A stretch of 64,000 nucleotides of DNA from CAYNUJ01 sp964573255 (GTDB taxonomy: Bacteria > Bacteroidota > Ignavibacteria > Ignavibacteriales > Melioribacteraceae). The stretch is from positions 1 to 64,000 of the forward strand of contig CAZNJB010000010.1 in the NCBI GenBank assembly GCA_964573255.1. Direction: 5' to 3'. How positions within the stretch are numbered: the stretch's first letter is position 1; each line of letters starts with the position of its first letter. Position numbers and translations under genes: made by a program. The notes under the pieces were generated by a model. The model ran no database searches and was not told where the DNA came from. It saw only the letters and a list, made by a program, of their open reading frames with translations. Shown here in pieces: positions 35,801 through 44,045 of the stretch.

Positions 35801-36257
35801 ATTTAACTTTTACCTCAATTTCTTTTGGTCTGGCTTCTTCGGCTTTGGGAATTGTAATTGTTAATGAACCGTCTTTGAATTCAGCCTCAATCTTATCCTC
35901 CATTATTTTATCCGGAAGATTGAAAGAGCGATAATATTTACCGTAGGCGCGTTCAACACGGTGGTAAGTAGCGCTCTTCTTCTCTTTTTCCTGTTTGCGC
36001 TCACCGCTTACAATCAATTGCCCATTAGAGTAAGAAATTTTAACATCTTTCTTATTTACGCCGGGTAAATCCAGATGTAATACGTATTGATCGTCTTCTT
36101 CAATTATATCGGTCAGAGGCATCCATACGGCATTGTCGAATTCGTCTTCGCCGTTATCGCCAAAGCCGAATCTGCTGCTGAGTGAATTGAATAATTTGTT
36201 GAATTCTCTTTCCATATTCAAAAGTTCTTTTGCCGGATTCCATTTTACAAGTGCCAT
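35799..36257 (-). CDS. small heat-shock protein, Hsp20 family (copy 3)
   Basis: The 152-residue protein is a canonical bacterial sHSP: the N-terminal arm LVKWNPAKELLNMEREFNKL, an alpha-crystallin domain at about 42-145 (PGVNKKDVKISYSNGQLIVS; FKDGSLTITIPKAEE) and a C-terminal tail KEIEVKVK. It binds unfolding proteins in the cytoplasm. AGGAGG precedes the ATG. Its stop codon lies within the palindrome that separates it from copy 4. Confidence 0.92.
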   Translation of the reverse strand: MALVKWNPAKELLNMEREFNKLFNSLSSRFGFGDNGEDEFDNAVWMPLTDIIEEDDQYVLHLDLPGVNKKDVKISYSNGQLIVSGERKQEKEKKSATYHRVERAYGKYYRSFNLPDKIMEDKIEAEFKDGSLTITIPKAEEARPKEIEVKVK

Positions 36258-36290
36258 AGTAACCTCCTCCGTTAGTTAAACATTCCAAAA

Positions 36291-36698
36291 CTATGCAATG
36301 TTAATTGTTCTTGGTTTTACGCGATCATGTTTTGGAAGACGTAAGTTCAATACTCCGTTTTCGAAATGAGCTTCTATTTTACTCTCATCTATTGAATCGG
36401 ATAAGTTCAATTTTCTAAAGTAATTTCCGATTTCCATTTCTCTCAGGACATATTTACGACTCATAATTTCATCGTAATTTATGCGTCCCATAAGTACGAT
36501 TGCACCGTCTTCATATTTTATTTTAAGATTCTCCTTAGTAACGCCTGGCATAAAGGCTTCGAGAATGAAATCATCTTCAGTCTCGTGAATGTTTATCATA
36601 GGAGAAATCCAAGCTTCTTTCTCGAGGGCTTCATCCCACGAATTCACTTTCTGTTCTATTTTTTGTTCAGTGGTTTGTACATCTTTTACTTCGTTCAT
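36291..36698 (-). CDS. small heat-shock protein, Hsp20 family (copy 2)
   Basis: The 135-residue protein has an alpha-crystallin domain at about 25-130 (INIHETEDDFILEAFMPGVT; HFENGVLNLRLPKHDRVKPR). I place the start at the ATG at 36698 because GGAGG sits seven bases upstream of it; the more distal TTG at 36710 overlaps that ribosome site. The N-terminal arm is Lys/Glu/Gln-rich rather than hydrophobic, unlike copies 1 and 3, so it may act mainly in mixed oligomers. It lies about 15 bases after copy 1. Confidence 0.88.
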   Translation of the reverse strand: MNEVKDVQTTEQKIEQKVNSWDEALEKEAWISPMINIHETEDDFILEAFMPGVTKENLKIKYEDGAIVLMGRINYDEIMSRKYVLREMEIGNYFRKLNLSDSIDESKIEAHFENGVLNLRLPKHDRVKPRTINIA

Positions 36699-36713
36699 AG
36701 CTTCCTCCAAAAT

Positions 36714-37148
36714 TTATTGTACTTCAATTGTTCTTTCGTTTTTAGGTTGTGCATTAACTTTTGGGAATTTAATTCTCAATAAACCGTTTTCGTATTTTGC
36801 CTCAACATTCTGGCTGTCTACTTCAACGGGTAAAGTAAATGATCTCTTGAAAGAACCGAACATTCTTTCGTTTCTGTAGAAATTTTTCTCTTTCAATTCT
36901 TCTGATGTTTTCTTTTCACCTTCAACAGTCAGAATATTGTCTTCAATAGTCAATTTGATTTCTTCTTTATTCATTCCGGGAATTTCAGCATCCACATAAA
37001 GGAATTCTTTATCTTCATAGATATCGAATTTGGGAGTGAATGAATCAATTCTTCCGGAGAACATAAAAGGTAATTCATCGAAATATTTTTGTATTTGGCT
37101 TGAAAAATTTTCAAACTCTCTCAAGGGTTCAAATCTTACTAATGTCAT
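36714..37148 (-). CDS. small heat-shock protein, Hsp20 family (copy 1)
   Basis: This 144-residue sHSP is first in the minus-strand heat-shock run. Alpha-crystallin domain about 38-140: FDIYEDKEFLYVDAEIPGM, EEIKLTIEDNILTVEGEKK, YENGLLRIKFPKV. The N-terminal arm LVRFEPLREFENFSSQIQKY is aromatic, as usual. AAGGAGGTAGAAA precedes the ATG. The ~274-base divergent region upstream must contain the main stress promoter of the island. Confidence 0.92.
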   Translation of the reverse strand: MTLVRFEPLREFENFSSQIQKYFDELPFMFSGRIDSFTPKFDIYEDKEFLYVDAEIPGMNKEEIKLTIEDNILTVEGEKKTSEELKEKNFYRNERMFGSFKRSFTLPVEVDSQNVEAKYENGLLRIKFPKVNAQPKNERTIEVQ

Positions 37149-37190
37149 TTTCTACCTCCTTATTTTGTTTAACAAATTACGCTTTCTACT

Positions 37191-37208
37191 TATAAAATTC
37201 TGTGCCAA
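37191..37208 (-). promoter_or_regulatory. weak sigma-54-like sequence upstream of the sHSP cluster
   Basis: On the minus strand, TTGGCACAGAATTTTATA lies 43-60 bases before the first sHSP start. The -24 half (TTGGCAC) is perfect for sigma-54, but the -12 half reads TTTAT instead of TTGCW, so the near-invariant GC is missing. I found no CIRCE element in the same region. Confidence 0.22.
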
Positions 37209-37422
37209 TTTGTGTGGAAGCCGTAACTTATTATAAAACAATGAGTTACAAGAATGAGGGGTGTTTTTAAAGGGTGTTGTCAAAATAGCGCATATAAGGA
37301 CAGAATGACCATAAAGTGTCGATATGACGTGAAGACAGAAATAATGGCAATGAGTGTTGAAAGTTTATGTTTATTTTTTTGAAAATTTTTTCTTATCTTG
37401 TTCTTAAAATATTGGAGGTCGC

Positions 37423-38196
37423 ATGAAAAATAATTCAGAAATTGAATTTAACCGCGAAGCTTTTTCCAGTGAAATTAAAAACAACTTTGCCTATGTAACC
37501 CTAAAGGGAAATGCTTTTAAAAATATTTCCAATATTGCGAGAACTCAGGATTTTTTGCCTTGGTTCGATAAAATTGAAGCAACAAAAGATGTAAAAGGAA
37601 TTGTTGTGGTAAATGAAGAGGGGAGTATCGGAGAAAAATCTTATGCCGAATTTTTATCGGAATTATCCGGCGAAGAATTAAAATACAACGAAAGAAAGAT
37701 TATTGAGAAATTTAAGAGCAGGGAAATCAGGGCACTGGAAATAAATATGTTGAGTAATTTAATCCGAAGAATCACTTTGTTCACTAAATTTTTTGTAGTT
37801 GCTTTCAAGGATGAAGTTGTCACTCCATTTATAGGTGTTTCCCTTGCGGCAGATTTTAGAGTGATTTCCTCTGCTACAAAATTTTCCTTTTTACATGCGC
37901 GTTATGGTTTGTCAGCGAGCGGTGCTTTACCATTCTTCCTCCCGAAATATATTTCCCAGACGAAGTCATTTGAATTTTGTACTCTCGGCGGAGAATTGAA
38001 TTCTTCTGAAGTTCATGACCTTGGTTTGGTTAACCGAGTTTTTGATGTGAACTCTTTCGATGAAGAATTGGACGAATTTATTTCAACACTTGCAAGTCTT
38101 CCAACCAGTCAGATAAGAAATTCTAAAATTCTCTATTATAGATACATTGGTCAACTTGAAGAATACTTGAATTTTGAACGGCAATATTTAATTTGA
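37423..38196 (+). CDS. crotonase-fold (enoyl-CoA hydratase/isomerase superfamily) protein
   Basis: The 257-residue protein shows the crotonase oxyanion-hole region VTPFIGVSLAADFRVISSAT at about 126-145 and the following FLHARYGLSASGALPFFLPKYI. The two Glu residues used by enoyl-CoA hydratase (in the PE...G and second helix segments) are not visible; Arg and Leu/Ser stand there. It is therefore probably not a standard hydratase. Isomerase, thioesterase or other crotonase chemistry is possible. GGAGGTCGC precedes the ATG. It is divergent from the sHSP cluster and has no metabolic neighbours. Confidence 0.72.
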   Translation: MKNNSEIEFNREAFSSEIKNNFAYVTLKGNAFKNISNIARTQDFLPWFDKIEATKDVKGIVVVNEEGSIGEKSYAEFLSELSGEELKYNERKIIEKFKSREIRALEINMLSNLIRRITLFTKFFVVAFKDEVVTPFIGVSLAADFRVISSATKFSFLHARYGLSASGALPFFLPKYISQTKSFEFCTLGGELNSSEVHDLGLVNRVFDVNSFDEELDEFISTLASLPTSQIRNSKILYYRYIGQLEEYLNFERQYLI

Positions 38197-38421
38197 AATA
38201 ATATAGTCAGTTCATTTCTACAAGTATATTTGAATTACAGAAGCAACTTTGGTGATTTTAAGGGAAAAATATTGAAAATATTCAACATAATTCATCCATC
38301 TTCCGATTTCATCGGGGTTCTCGGAATGACTATTTGGAGCTTCTGAGTAAGCCCCAAATTTGTATTTAATTATGCTCAAGTCTCAAATCTATGGATTTGA
38401 TTATTCCCCAATTAAAGGGTA

Positions 38422-41082
38422 CTATTTGAGCAATAACATCTTTATTGATTTAGTAAATCTTCCAGCTTTCAACCTTGCTATATAAATACCGGACGCAAAG
38501 TTGCTCATATTAATGTGTGCAAAATGCTTCCCGCGCGTAAGCACTTTGTTTATAGGCTCTAAAACCTTCTGACCAAGTATATTATAAACTGCCAATTCCG
38601 TTTGAAGGGTCTGCGGAATTTCAAATTCTATAAGTGTACTAGGATTAAACGGATTGGGATAATTATTAAATAAACGGAATTCATTTACTAAATTAATTTC
38701 CGGGTTAACATTTGTCAAGGTTGATTCTCTTGCCCTGTAAACACCGTTATTAGTTGTACCAACGTAGAGAATACCGTTCTTATCCTCTACAATCACATTA
38801 ATATCTTTGGAATCCAATTCTCCAAAATTAAAATTTCCCCAGTAGTTACCATTTTTAGTTTTATATATTCCACTACCGGCAGGAGCTATATAGAAATTAT
38901 CTTGAGAATCTTTATACAATAAATTATAAAACGGTTCATAATATCCCAGACCCATACCTATTTTTGAAAATCTTTGTAATGATAGGTCATATTTCATTAT
39001 TCCGTTATTCCAGGTACCGAAAATTATTGAATTGGTATTTTTATCGAATATTGAACAAGTTCCGGTGAAATATGATACTTGATCATTATTTATCTTAGTT
39101 GTCCAGTGAGCGCCATTGTCGGCAGAGTAACTGATATTATTACTTCCAACAGCGTACAAATTACCATTTGCTGCTAAGTAGAGATCATATATTCCTACTG
39201 TGTCTACTACCAAACTCCAGTTGTTACCCGAATTTGTTGACTTAAATAATTCGCTTGAAGAGTAATAGGGCGAACCGGATAAGGCAAATAATGTATTATT
39301 GGATTTTTTATAAAAAATTTTCGTAATGTTCCATAGAGTGTCATTATCATAATTAACTAAGTGAGTGAATGAATTGCCGCTATCGGTCGATTTGAATATA
39401 AATTTATCTTGCGTACCAACATATAATACATTATTAGAATCAACAGCTAAGGATGATATTCCATAGTCAAATCCAGCAAAGGGATTCTCAAATATTTTTG
39501 TCCAACTGTCACCGTTGTCGGTTGATTTCCAGAGTGTTCCGTTTTTAACTCCGGCGAAAATCACATTGTTTTTATCTATGGTTAAAGCGGTAATTTCAGC
39601 ATTGTAAGTTGTACTTGAAGTTACCGGACCGTTTAATTTTATCCAAAACGTTGTGGTATCGGTAGCAGTAGTTTTGAAAATATAGGGTAACTCATTCTCG
39701 CTTGTATTGGCAATAGGAAACACTATGGTTTTATATGTAGTTCCGAACCCAGTGTAAGTAGCGTTTCTGTCTAATAGCAGGGAAACATTCATTGAAGTGT
39801 CACTTCCGAATAGTAATGCAGAACCAAGTATATCGGAATTTGCATATAAATTGACTTGTAAATTTGTACCACCTGATGTATATGATAAATAATCGGTTGC
39901 GTACGGGTAAAGAGTTTGTCGGTCAACAGTACCGTTGGTTTCTTTGGAGTTGAATAGAGTCTTGGGTTTTTCTGTAATATTATATTTGTAGTAAAACTCA
40001 TTGCCAAATTTTTTATTGTTGAGATAGTTTGCTAATACAAAATTGTAGAATACTTCATTAAATCTGTAGGCATAATTATTTGTCATAAAAAGATGATTAA
40101 ATGATTTGATACCATTAAGAGTATCCTGAACCATTTGTTTTATAAAATTATCTCCTAATTGTTCGATATAATATAGTGTAAAAAGTGCGGCTCTTGAATA
40201 ATCGGCAAGAACCTCTTTACCGTTCACTTCAGAATTCCAATTAAAAAGTGGGATGTTGGTATTTTTGAAATAGAGTGATGTACTGCGGAGCGGATAACCG
40301 CAGACAACCGAAGCATTTTCAGATAAACCTTCATTGACAAAAGTAAGTTCATTTTTATCGTAATTATAGTGAACCAAATGTTGGAATTCATGAGCAATTG
40401 TTTTGTTTGCTGCAGAAGGTGTATGATTTCCGTTATAGTAAAGAGTCGGCCAGGTATCTATGTATAATATATCTCTTTTATTACTGAATTCTGCGTTGCT
40501 TTGATCATATGAGTTGAAAAATCCGGCAACATGAGGTGATGTTATATTCGTATCAGATGCATCATGAATATCTACCAAAAGAAAATCCGTTATTCCGTCC
40601 CCGTCTTTATCAGGCGGATCTCCGAATAATTGTTTAACTAAAGATATTATTCCAAGATTGGGATCTCGTGATCCGGAAGGGGTGTTTATTTCCAAGGAAT
40701 TATACATTGAGTTAATATCATTTTGGTTTACCGTTCCGGCATTTAAGTCGCTTAATTCCACCCAAATTTGAGAAACGTTTCCCTTTGAAACAAGCTTAGC
40801 ATTAACAACATAAAATGCTTGTTGTAAATAATTATAAACATAAAATTGTCTAACTGTTCCTATCGAATCTCCGTTAACAGAAGAGGGGTAATTTAGAGAG
40901 TTTTCCATTGCTTTTCTATATACATCAGGATACAATCTTTTTGTGTTATTATATATTGTTTTTAAGTCAATAGAGGTTAAACCAGGCATGCCACATATGT
41001 CTAAAGATTGACTGTAATTTATTTTTATAAAACTTAATAAAATTATTATTGTAAGAATATTTATACTTTTGATTTTAATCAT
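38422..41082 (-). CDS. T9SS-exported HExxH metallopeptidase with BNR propeller
   Basis: The 886 residues run: signal peptide (1-25); a peptidase region with HEFQH at 231-235 and a downstream Glu in NEGLSE (about 251), the gluzincin zinc site; then BNR/Asp-box blades (LWKSTDNGDSWTKIF, FKSTDSGNSFTHL, FKSTNSGNNWSLV); and a T9SS type-A domain (FNNYPNPFNPSTLIEFEIP to TKSIKMLLLK). A CxxDGDGxTD-like loop (DKDGDGITDFLL) precedes the zinc site, as in related exported peptidases. It is probably a surface or secreted protease whose propeller binds polymer or cell-surface ligands. AAGGAGG precedes the ATG, which overlaps the upstream small lipoprotein gene. Confidence 0.8.
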   Translation of the reverse strand: MIKIKSINILTIIILLSFIKINYSQSLDICGMPGLTSIDLKTIYNNTKRLYPDVYRKAMENSLNYPSSVNGDSIGTVRQFYVYNYLQQAFYVVNAKLVSKGNVSQIWVELSDLNAGTVNQNDINSMYNSLEINTPSGSRDPNLGIISLVKQLFGDPPDKDGDGITDFLLVDIHDASDTNITSPHVAGFFNSYDQSNAEFSNKRDILYIDTWPTLYYNGNHTPSAANKTIAHEFQHLVHYNYDKNELTFVNEGLSENASVVCGYPLRSTSLYFKNTNIPLFNWNSEVNGKEVLADYSRAALFTLYYIEQLGDNFIKQMVQDTLNGIKSFNHLFMTNNYAYRFNEVFYNFVLANYLNNKKFGNEFYYKYNITEKPKTLFNSKETNGTVDRQTLYPYATDYLSYTSGGTNLQVNLYANSDILGSALLFGSDTSMNVSLLLDRNATYTGFGTTYKTIVFPIANTSENELPYIFKTTATDTTTFWIKLNGPVTSSTTYNAEITALTIDKNNVIFAGVKNGTLWKSTDNGDSWTKIFENPFAGFDYGISSLAVDSNNVLYVGTQDKFIFKSTDSGNSFTHLVNYDNDTLWNITKIFYKKSNNTLFALSGSPYYSSSELFKSTNSGNNWSLVVDTVGIYDLYLAANGNLYAVGSNNISYSADNGAHWTTKINNDQVSYFTGTCSIFDKNTNSIIFGTWNNGIMKYDLSLQRFSKIGMGLGYYEPFYNLLYKDSQDNFYIAPAGSGIYKTKNGNYWGNFNFGELDSKDINVIVEDKNGILYVGTTNNGVYRARESTLTNVNPEINLVNEFRLFNNYPNPFNPSTLIEFEIPQTLQTELAVYNILGQKVLEPINKVLTRGKHFAHINMSNFASGIYIARLKAGRFTKSIKMLLLK

Positions 41083-41360
41083 TTCGACCTCCTTTGAAAG
41101 AAAGCTTTTATTACAATAATTGTATCTCCAGCTACCTGATCAATAATAAGTTTAGCATTCTTGCCTTGATGATTCCATAAGTCAGTGTAATTGGTGGATT
41201 CTTTGCTGATGATGTATATTTTCCCGTTATCGGTATCTAATGCTAAATTGGTAAATGGTTCATTACCGATTATAATTAATTTGCCTGATAGTGAAGGGGT
41301 GGTAGGTTTTCCGCAGTAGGCTAATAAAAAAACAAAAGATAACATTAGAAAGATTCTCAT
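41079..41360 (-). CDS. small lipoprotein
   Basis: The 93-residue protein has a lipoprotein signal MLSFVFLLAYCGK (Cys at about 16). The mature part of about 77 residues alternates strand and turn (GKLIIIGNEPFTNLALDTDN), resembling a small beta domain. Its start overlaps the stop of the upstream BNR gene by four bases, and its own stop overlaps the start of the peptidase gene. The three genes are thus one translationally coupled unit. A chaperone or inhibitor of the peptidase is conceivable but unsupported. Confidence 0.65.
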   Translation of the reverse strand: MRIFLMLSFVFLLAYCGKPTTPSLSGKLIIIGNEPFTNLALDTDNGKIYIISKESTNYTDLWNHQGKNAKLIIDQVAGDTIIVIKAFFQRRSK

Positions 41361-43864
41361 TTTAACAATATCATTTTTTTTACCAATGTGTTTCTATTGT
41401 AAGTCAATTTATAAAAATAAATTCCACTGGGTAATTCGGTTCCATTAAACTTAATTCGATAAAATCCCGGTGATTTATGAGCATTTACTAACGTAGTGAT
41501 CTTTTCACCCAAAGAATTATAAAGGCTAATGTTAACAAAAGATAAGTGACTATTAGAATTATCGGGAATGCTGAATTCAATTGTGGTTGTTGGGTTAAAC
41601 GGATTCGGATAATTCTGATATAACTTGAACTCCGTAGGAAGCGTTTTAATTTCTTCTTTCACTTCTGTTAAATTATTAGAGACCCAAAGTCCGCCTCCGC
41701 CGGTTCCTACAAATAATTGAGAAGTATTATTCGGATTTATTTGAGTGAATAAAACATAATCGTGATTTAAATTGTCGGTAACATTTTGCCAGGTGTTTCC
41801 GGAATCTGTAGATTTGAAAATACCGGGCTGTACGTCTGGCAGCCAAACGGAATACCAAGGTTGAGAGGCAATGAATATCATACTTGGAGCATTTGGATTA
41901 ATTGTGATGTCAGCAATCCGAGGCAAATCGGAAATTTGCGACCAAGTATTTCCTTCGTCGGTTGATTTAAATAATCCTCCGGTTACACTCCAATCGTAAT
42001 TTTCAGTAGCGCCGCAGTAAATTACATTATTTGTGTTATCAATTTCTATTGATAATACATCGTAAGCCGGAAATGAACTTAAGTTAAACCAGGAAGCTCC
42101 TGCATCCGTTGATTTGTATAAAGCACCTCCACCGCCGAAATTATTTATTCCTAAATAGAGTTCATTTGAATTATCAGGATTTATTTTTACCACCCAGGCG
42201 CCTGCTGCATCTCCACCCAAACCGTTATTAATCGAAAACCAATTATTCCCGCCATCCGTTGATTTATAAACTCCGTTAGTGAATGAAGTAGCATAAAGTG
42301 TTCTGTTGCCCGGTGTACCGGAGGTGAAATCTACTGTTAAATATGGACGACCATCCGGAAAACCGTTTGATATATTCACAAAAGTATTTCCATCGTCTGT
42401 GCTCTTGTATATTCTACCCATTGTATATCCGTTTGTAAAAGCTGAGCCTATTCCGTCGTACCGGCTCAAATAAATATCACCGTTATTAGGATCAATGAAT
42501 ATATCTTTAGCAGCATCATAACCGTCGTAAGGATCCATTTTAGGATCGAGAGGTTTGAAACTTATTCCGCCGTCGGTAGAGCGGAAGAGTCCCATATCAT
42601 CATAACCGATAAAAATATCATTAGAATTAATAGGGGAGAAGGCAATGCCTTCAGTCATCATCAATTCAAAACCGTTTCCTTGCCAGGCATCGCCTATCTT
42701 TTTCGTATAAATTTGTTCCCAACTCTCACCAGCGTTTGTTGTTCGATAAATCCAATCTCGTCCCCAGTAAATTCTATTAGTATCACTCGGAGCCATTGCC
42801 AATACTAATGCATGTCTTTCATCAAAAAAGTTCTGATCCATCCAGCCTTCGGTTACGTTGTTATCAACCTTCTGCCAGGATGCTCCTCCGTTCATTGTTT
42901 TATAAATGCCCCATTCCTCATACGCCGCTAAAGTTTCATCAGGATATCCAACGCTCGTTCCGATATAAATTGTTTTTGTATTTAAAGGATTAACGGTAAA
43001 TTTCCAATAGTAGTAGAACATCCCATCGCTTTGCATTTTGGGCAGATTCGAAGTAATATCATTCCAGGTGTTTGCTTTATCGGTACTCATATAAATACCC
43101 CCGGAAAATGAATTGATATCACCCTCTGTACCAAATGTAGGAAGAGAAACGAAAAGTTTATTGTTTACATATTTTAAATTCCAGATATATTTATGGGGCA
43201 ATCCGGTTGAGCGGTTTTCCCAACTTGTACCTAAATCGGGTGAAAAGTATAATCCGTCTGAAGTACCGAGAAATATTTCGGAATTTGGTGTTACAACAAT
43301 ATTAAAGACTGTAGCTGTATCAGACATCGGTATGCTTATTGTCGACCAACTTACACCTGCATTGGTTGATTTATAAACTCCTTTCCCAGCCGTGCCGACG
43401 AATAAATTATTGAAATTATTTGGGTCCTGTGCAATTGAGAAAACGGTAGTTAGATCTTCTTCTGATGCAATTTCCTGAGGGAAGAGTAATTCCCAGTTTT
43501 TACCGCCGTCAACTGATTTAAACAATCCGATTGCGCAACAGTAGAATATTGAATTAAATGAATTATCCGATTTATCGAATTGGAATTGGTTTGTCCAATA
43601 AACATCGGGTGTCCAAGGTCCCGATGCCATATTATTATTTATCATTTCCCAGGTTTCACCGCCGTTGGTTGTTTTGAATATTCCCTCAATATCACCGCCA
43701 AGGTATACGACGTCAGAATTATCAGGTTGAATTAATACGGTTTGCAAATCACTTCCGCCACCGGGACCTATATTGCTCCAATGATTTTGAGCATTTATTA
43801 TAACAGAAAAATTCAGGATGAAGAGGAATAGGAAGAGGAAGAAATTATAAAAATTCTTTCTCAT
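41357..43864 (-). CDS. T9SS-exported BNR/sortilin-like propeller protein
   Basis: The 835-residue protein has a signal peptide (1-25) and about ten repeats of the Asp-box type: IFKTTNGGETWEMI, LFKSVDGGKNWELL, VYKSTNAGVSWSTI, IYKTMNGGASWQKV, LFKSTDEGNTWSQI and others, forming one or two VPS10/sortilin-like beta-propellers. The C terminus is a T9SS type-A domain (YQNYPNPFNPTTTIEFSIP to TLVKKMILLK). Enzymatic sialidase residues are not evident, so binding is the likely role. It leads a three-gene coupled set with the small lipoprotein and the HExxH peptidase. Confidence 0.8.
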   Translation of the reverse strand: MRKNFYNFFLFLFLFILNFSVIINAQNHWSNIGPGGGSDLQTVLIQPDNSDVVYLGGDIEGIFKTTNGGETWEMINNNMASGPWTPDVYWTNQFQFDKSDNSFNSIFYCCAIGLFKSVDGGKNWELLFPQEIASEEDLTTVFSIAQDPNNFNNLFVGTAGKGVYKSTNAGVSWSTISIPMSDTATVFNIVVTPNSEIFLGTSDGLYFSPDLGTSWENRSTGLPHKYIWNLKYVNNKLFVSLPTFGTEGDINSFSGGIYMSTDKANTWNDITSNLPKMQSDGMFYYYWKFTVNPLNTKTIYIGTSVGYPDETLAAYEEWGIYKTMNGGASWQKVDNNVTEGWMDQNFFDERHALVLAMAPSDTNRIYWGRDWIYRTTNAGESWEQIYTKKIGDAWQGNGFELMMTEGIAFSPINSNDIFIGYDDMGLFRSTDGGISFKPLDPKMDPYDGYDAAKDIFIDPNNGDIYLSRYDGIGSAFTNGYTMGRIYKSTDDGNTFVNISNGFPDGRPYLTVDFTSGTPGNRTLYATSFTNGVYKSTDGGNNWFSINNGLGGDAAGAWVVKINPDNSNELYLGINNFGGGGALYKSTDAGASWFNLSSFPAYDVLSIEIDNTNNVIYCGATENYDWSVTGGLFKSTDEGNTWSQISDLPRIADITINPNAPSMIFIASQPWYSVWLPDVQPGIFKSTDSGNTWQNVTDNLNHDYVLFTQINPNNTSQLFVGTGGGGLWVSNNLTEVKEEIKTLPTEFKLYQNYPNPFNPTTTIEFSIPDNSNSHLSFVNISLYNSLGEKITTLVNAHKSPGFYRIKFNGTELPSGIYFYKLTYNRNTLVKKMILLK

Positions 43865-44045
43865 AACTTTGCCCTGTGTATATTTTTATTAATATAATGA
43901 TTTTTTTAGTATGAATAAACTCTAGAGGTCAATTTTGTGATATGCAGCAATGGGGTAAAAAATATGTTGCAGAAGTGGGTTTGAATTTTTTGCCTTGGTA
44001 AATATGAAAGAATAAGCAGATTCTTTTTAAATTATTATCCGTTGA

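Noticed and set aside
36699..36710. sHSP copy 2 start at TTG 36710
   Set aside because: The four extra codons overlap the GGAGG ribosome site that serves the ATG at 36698.
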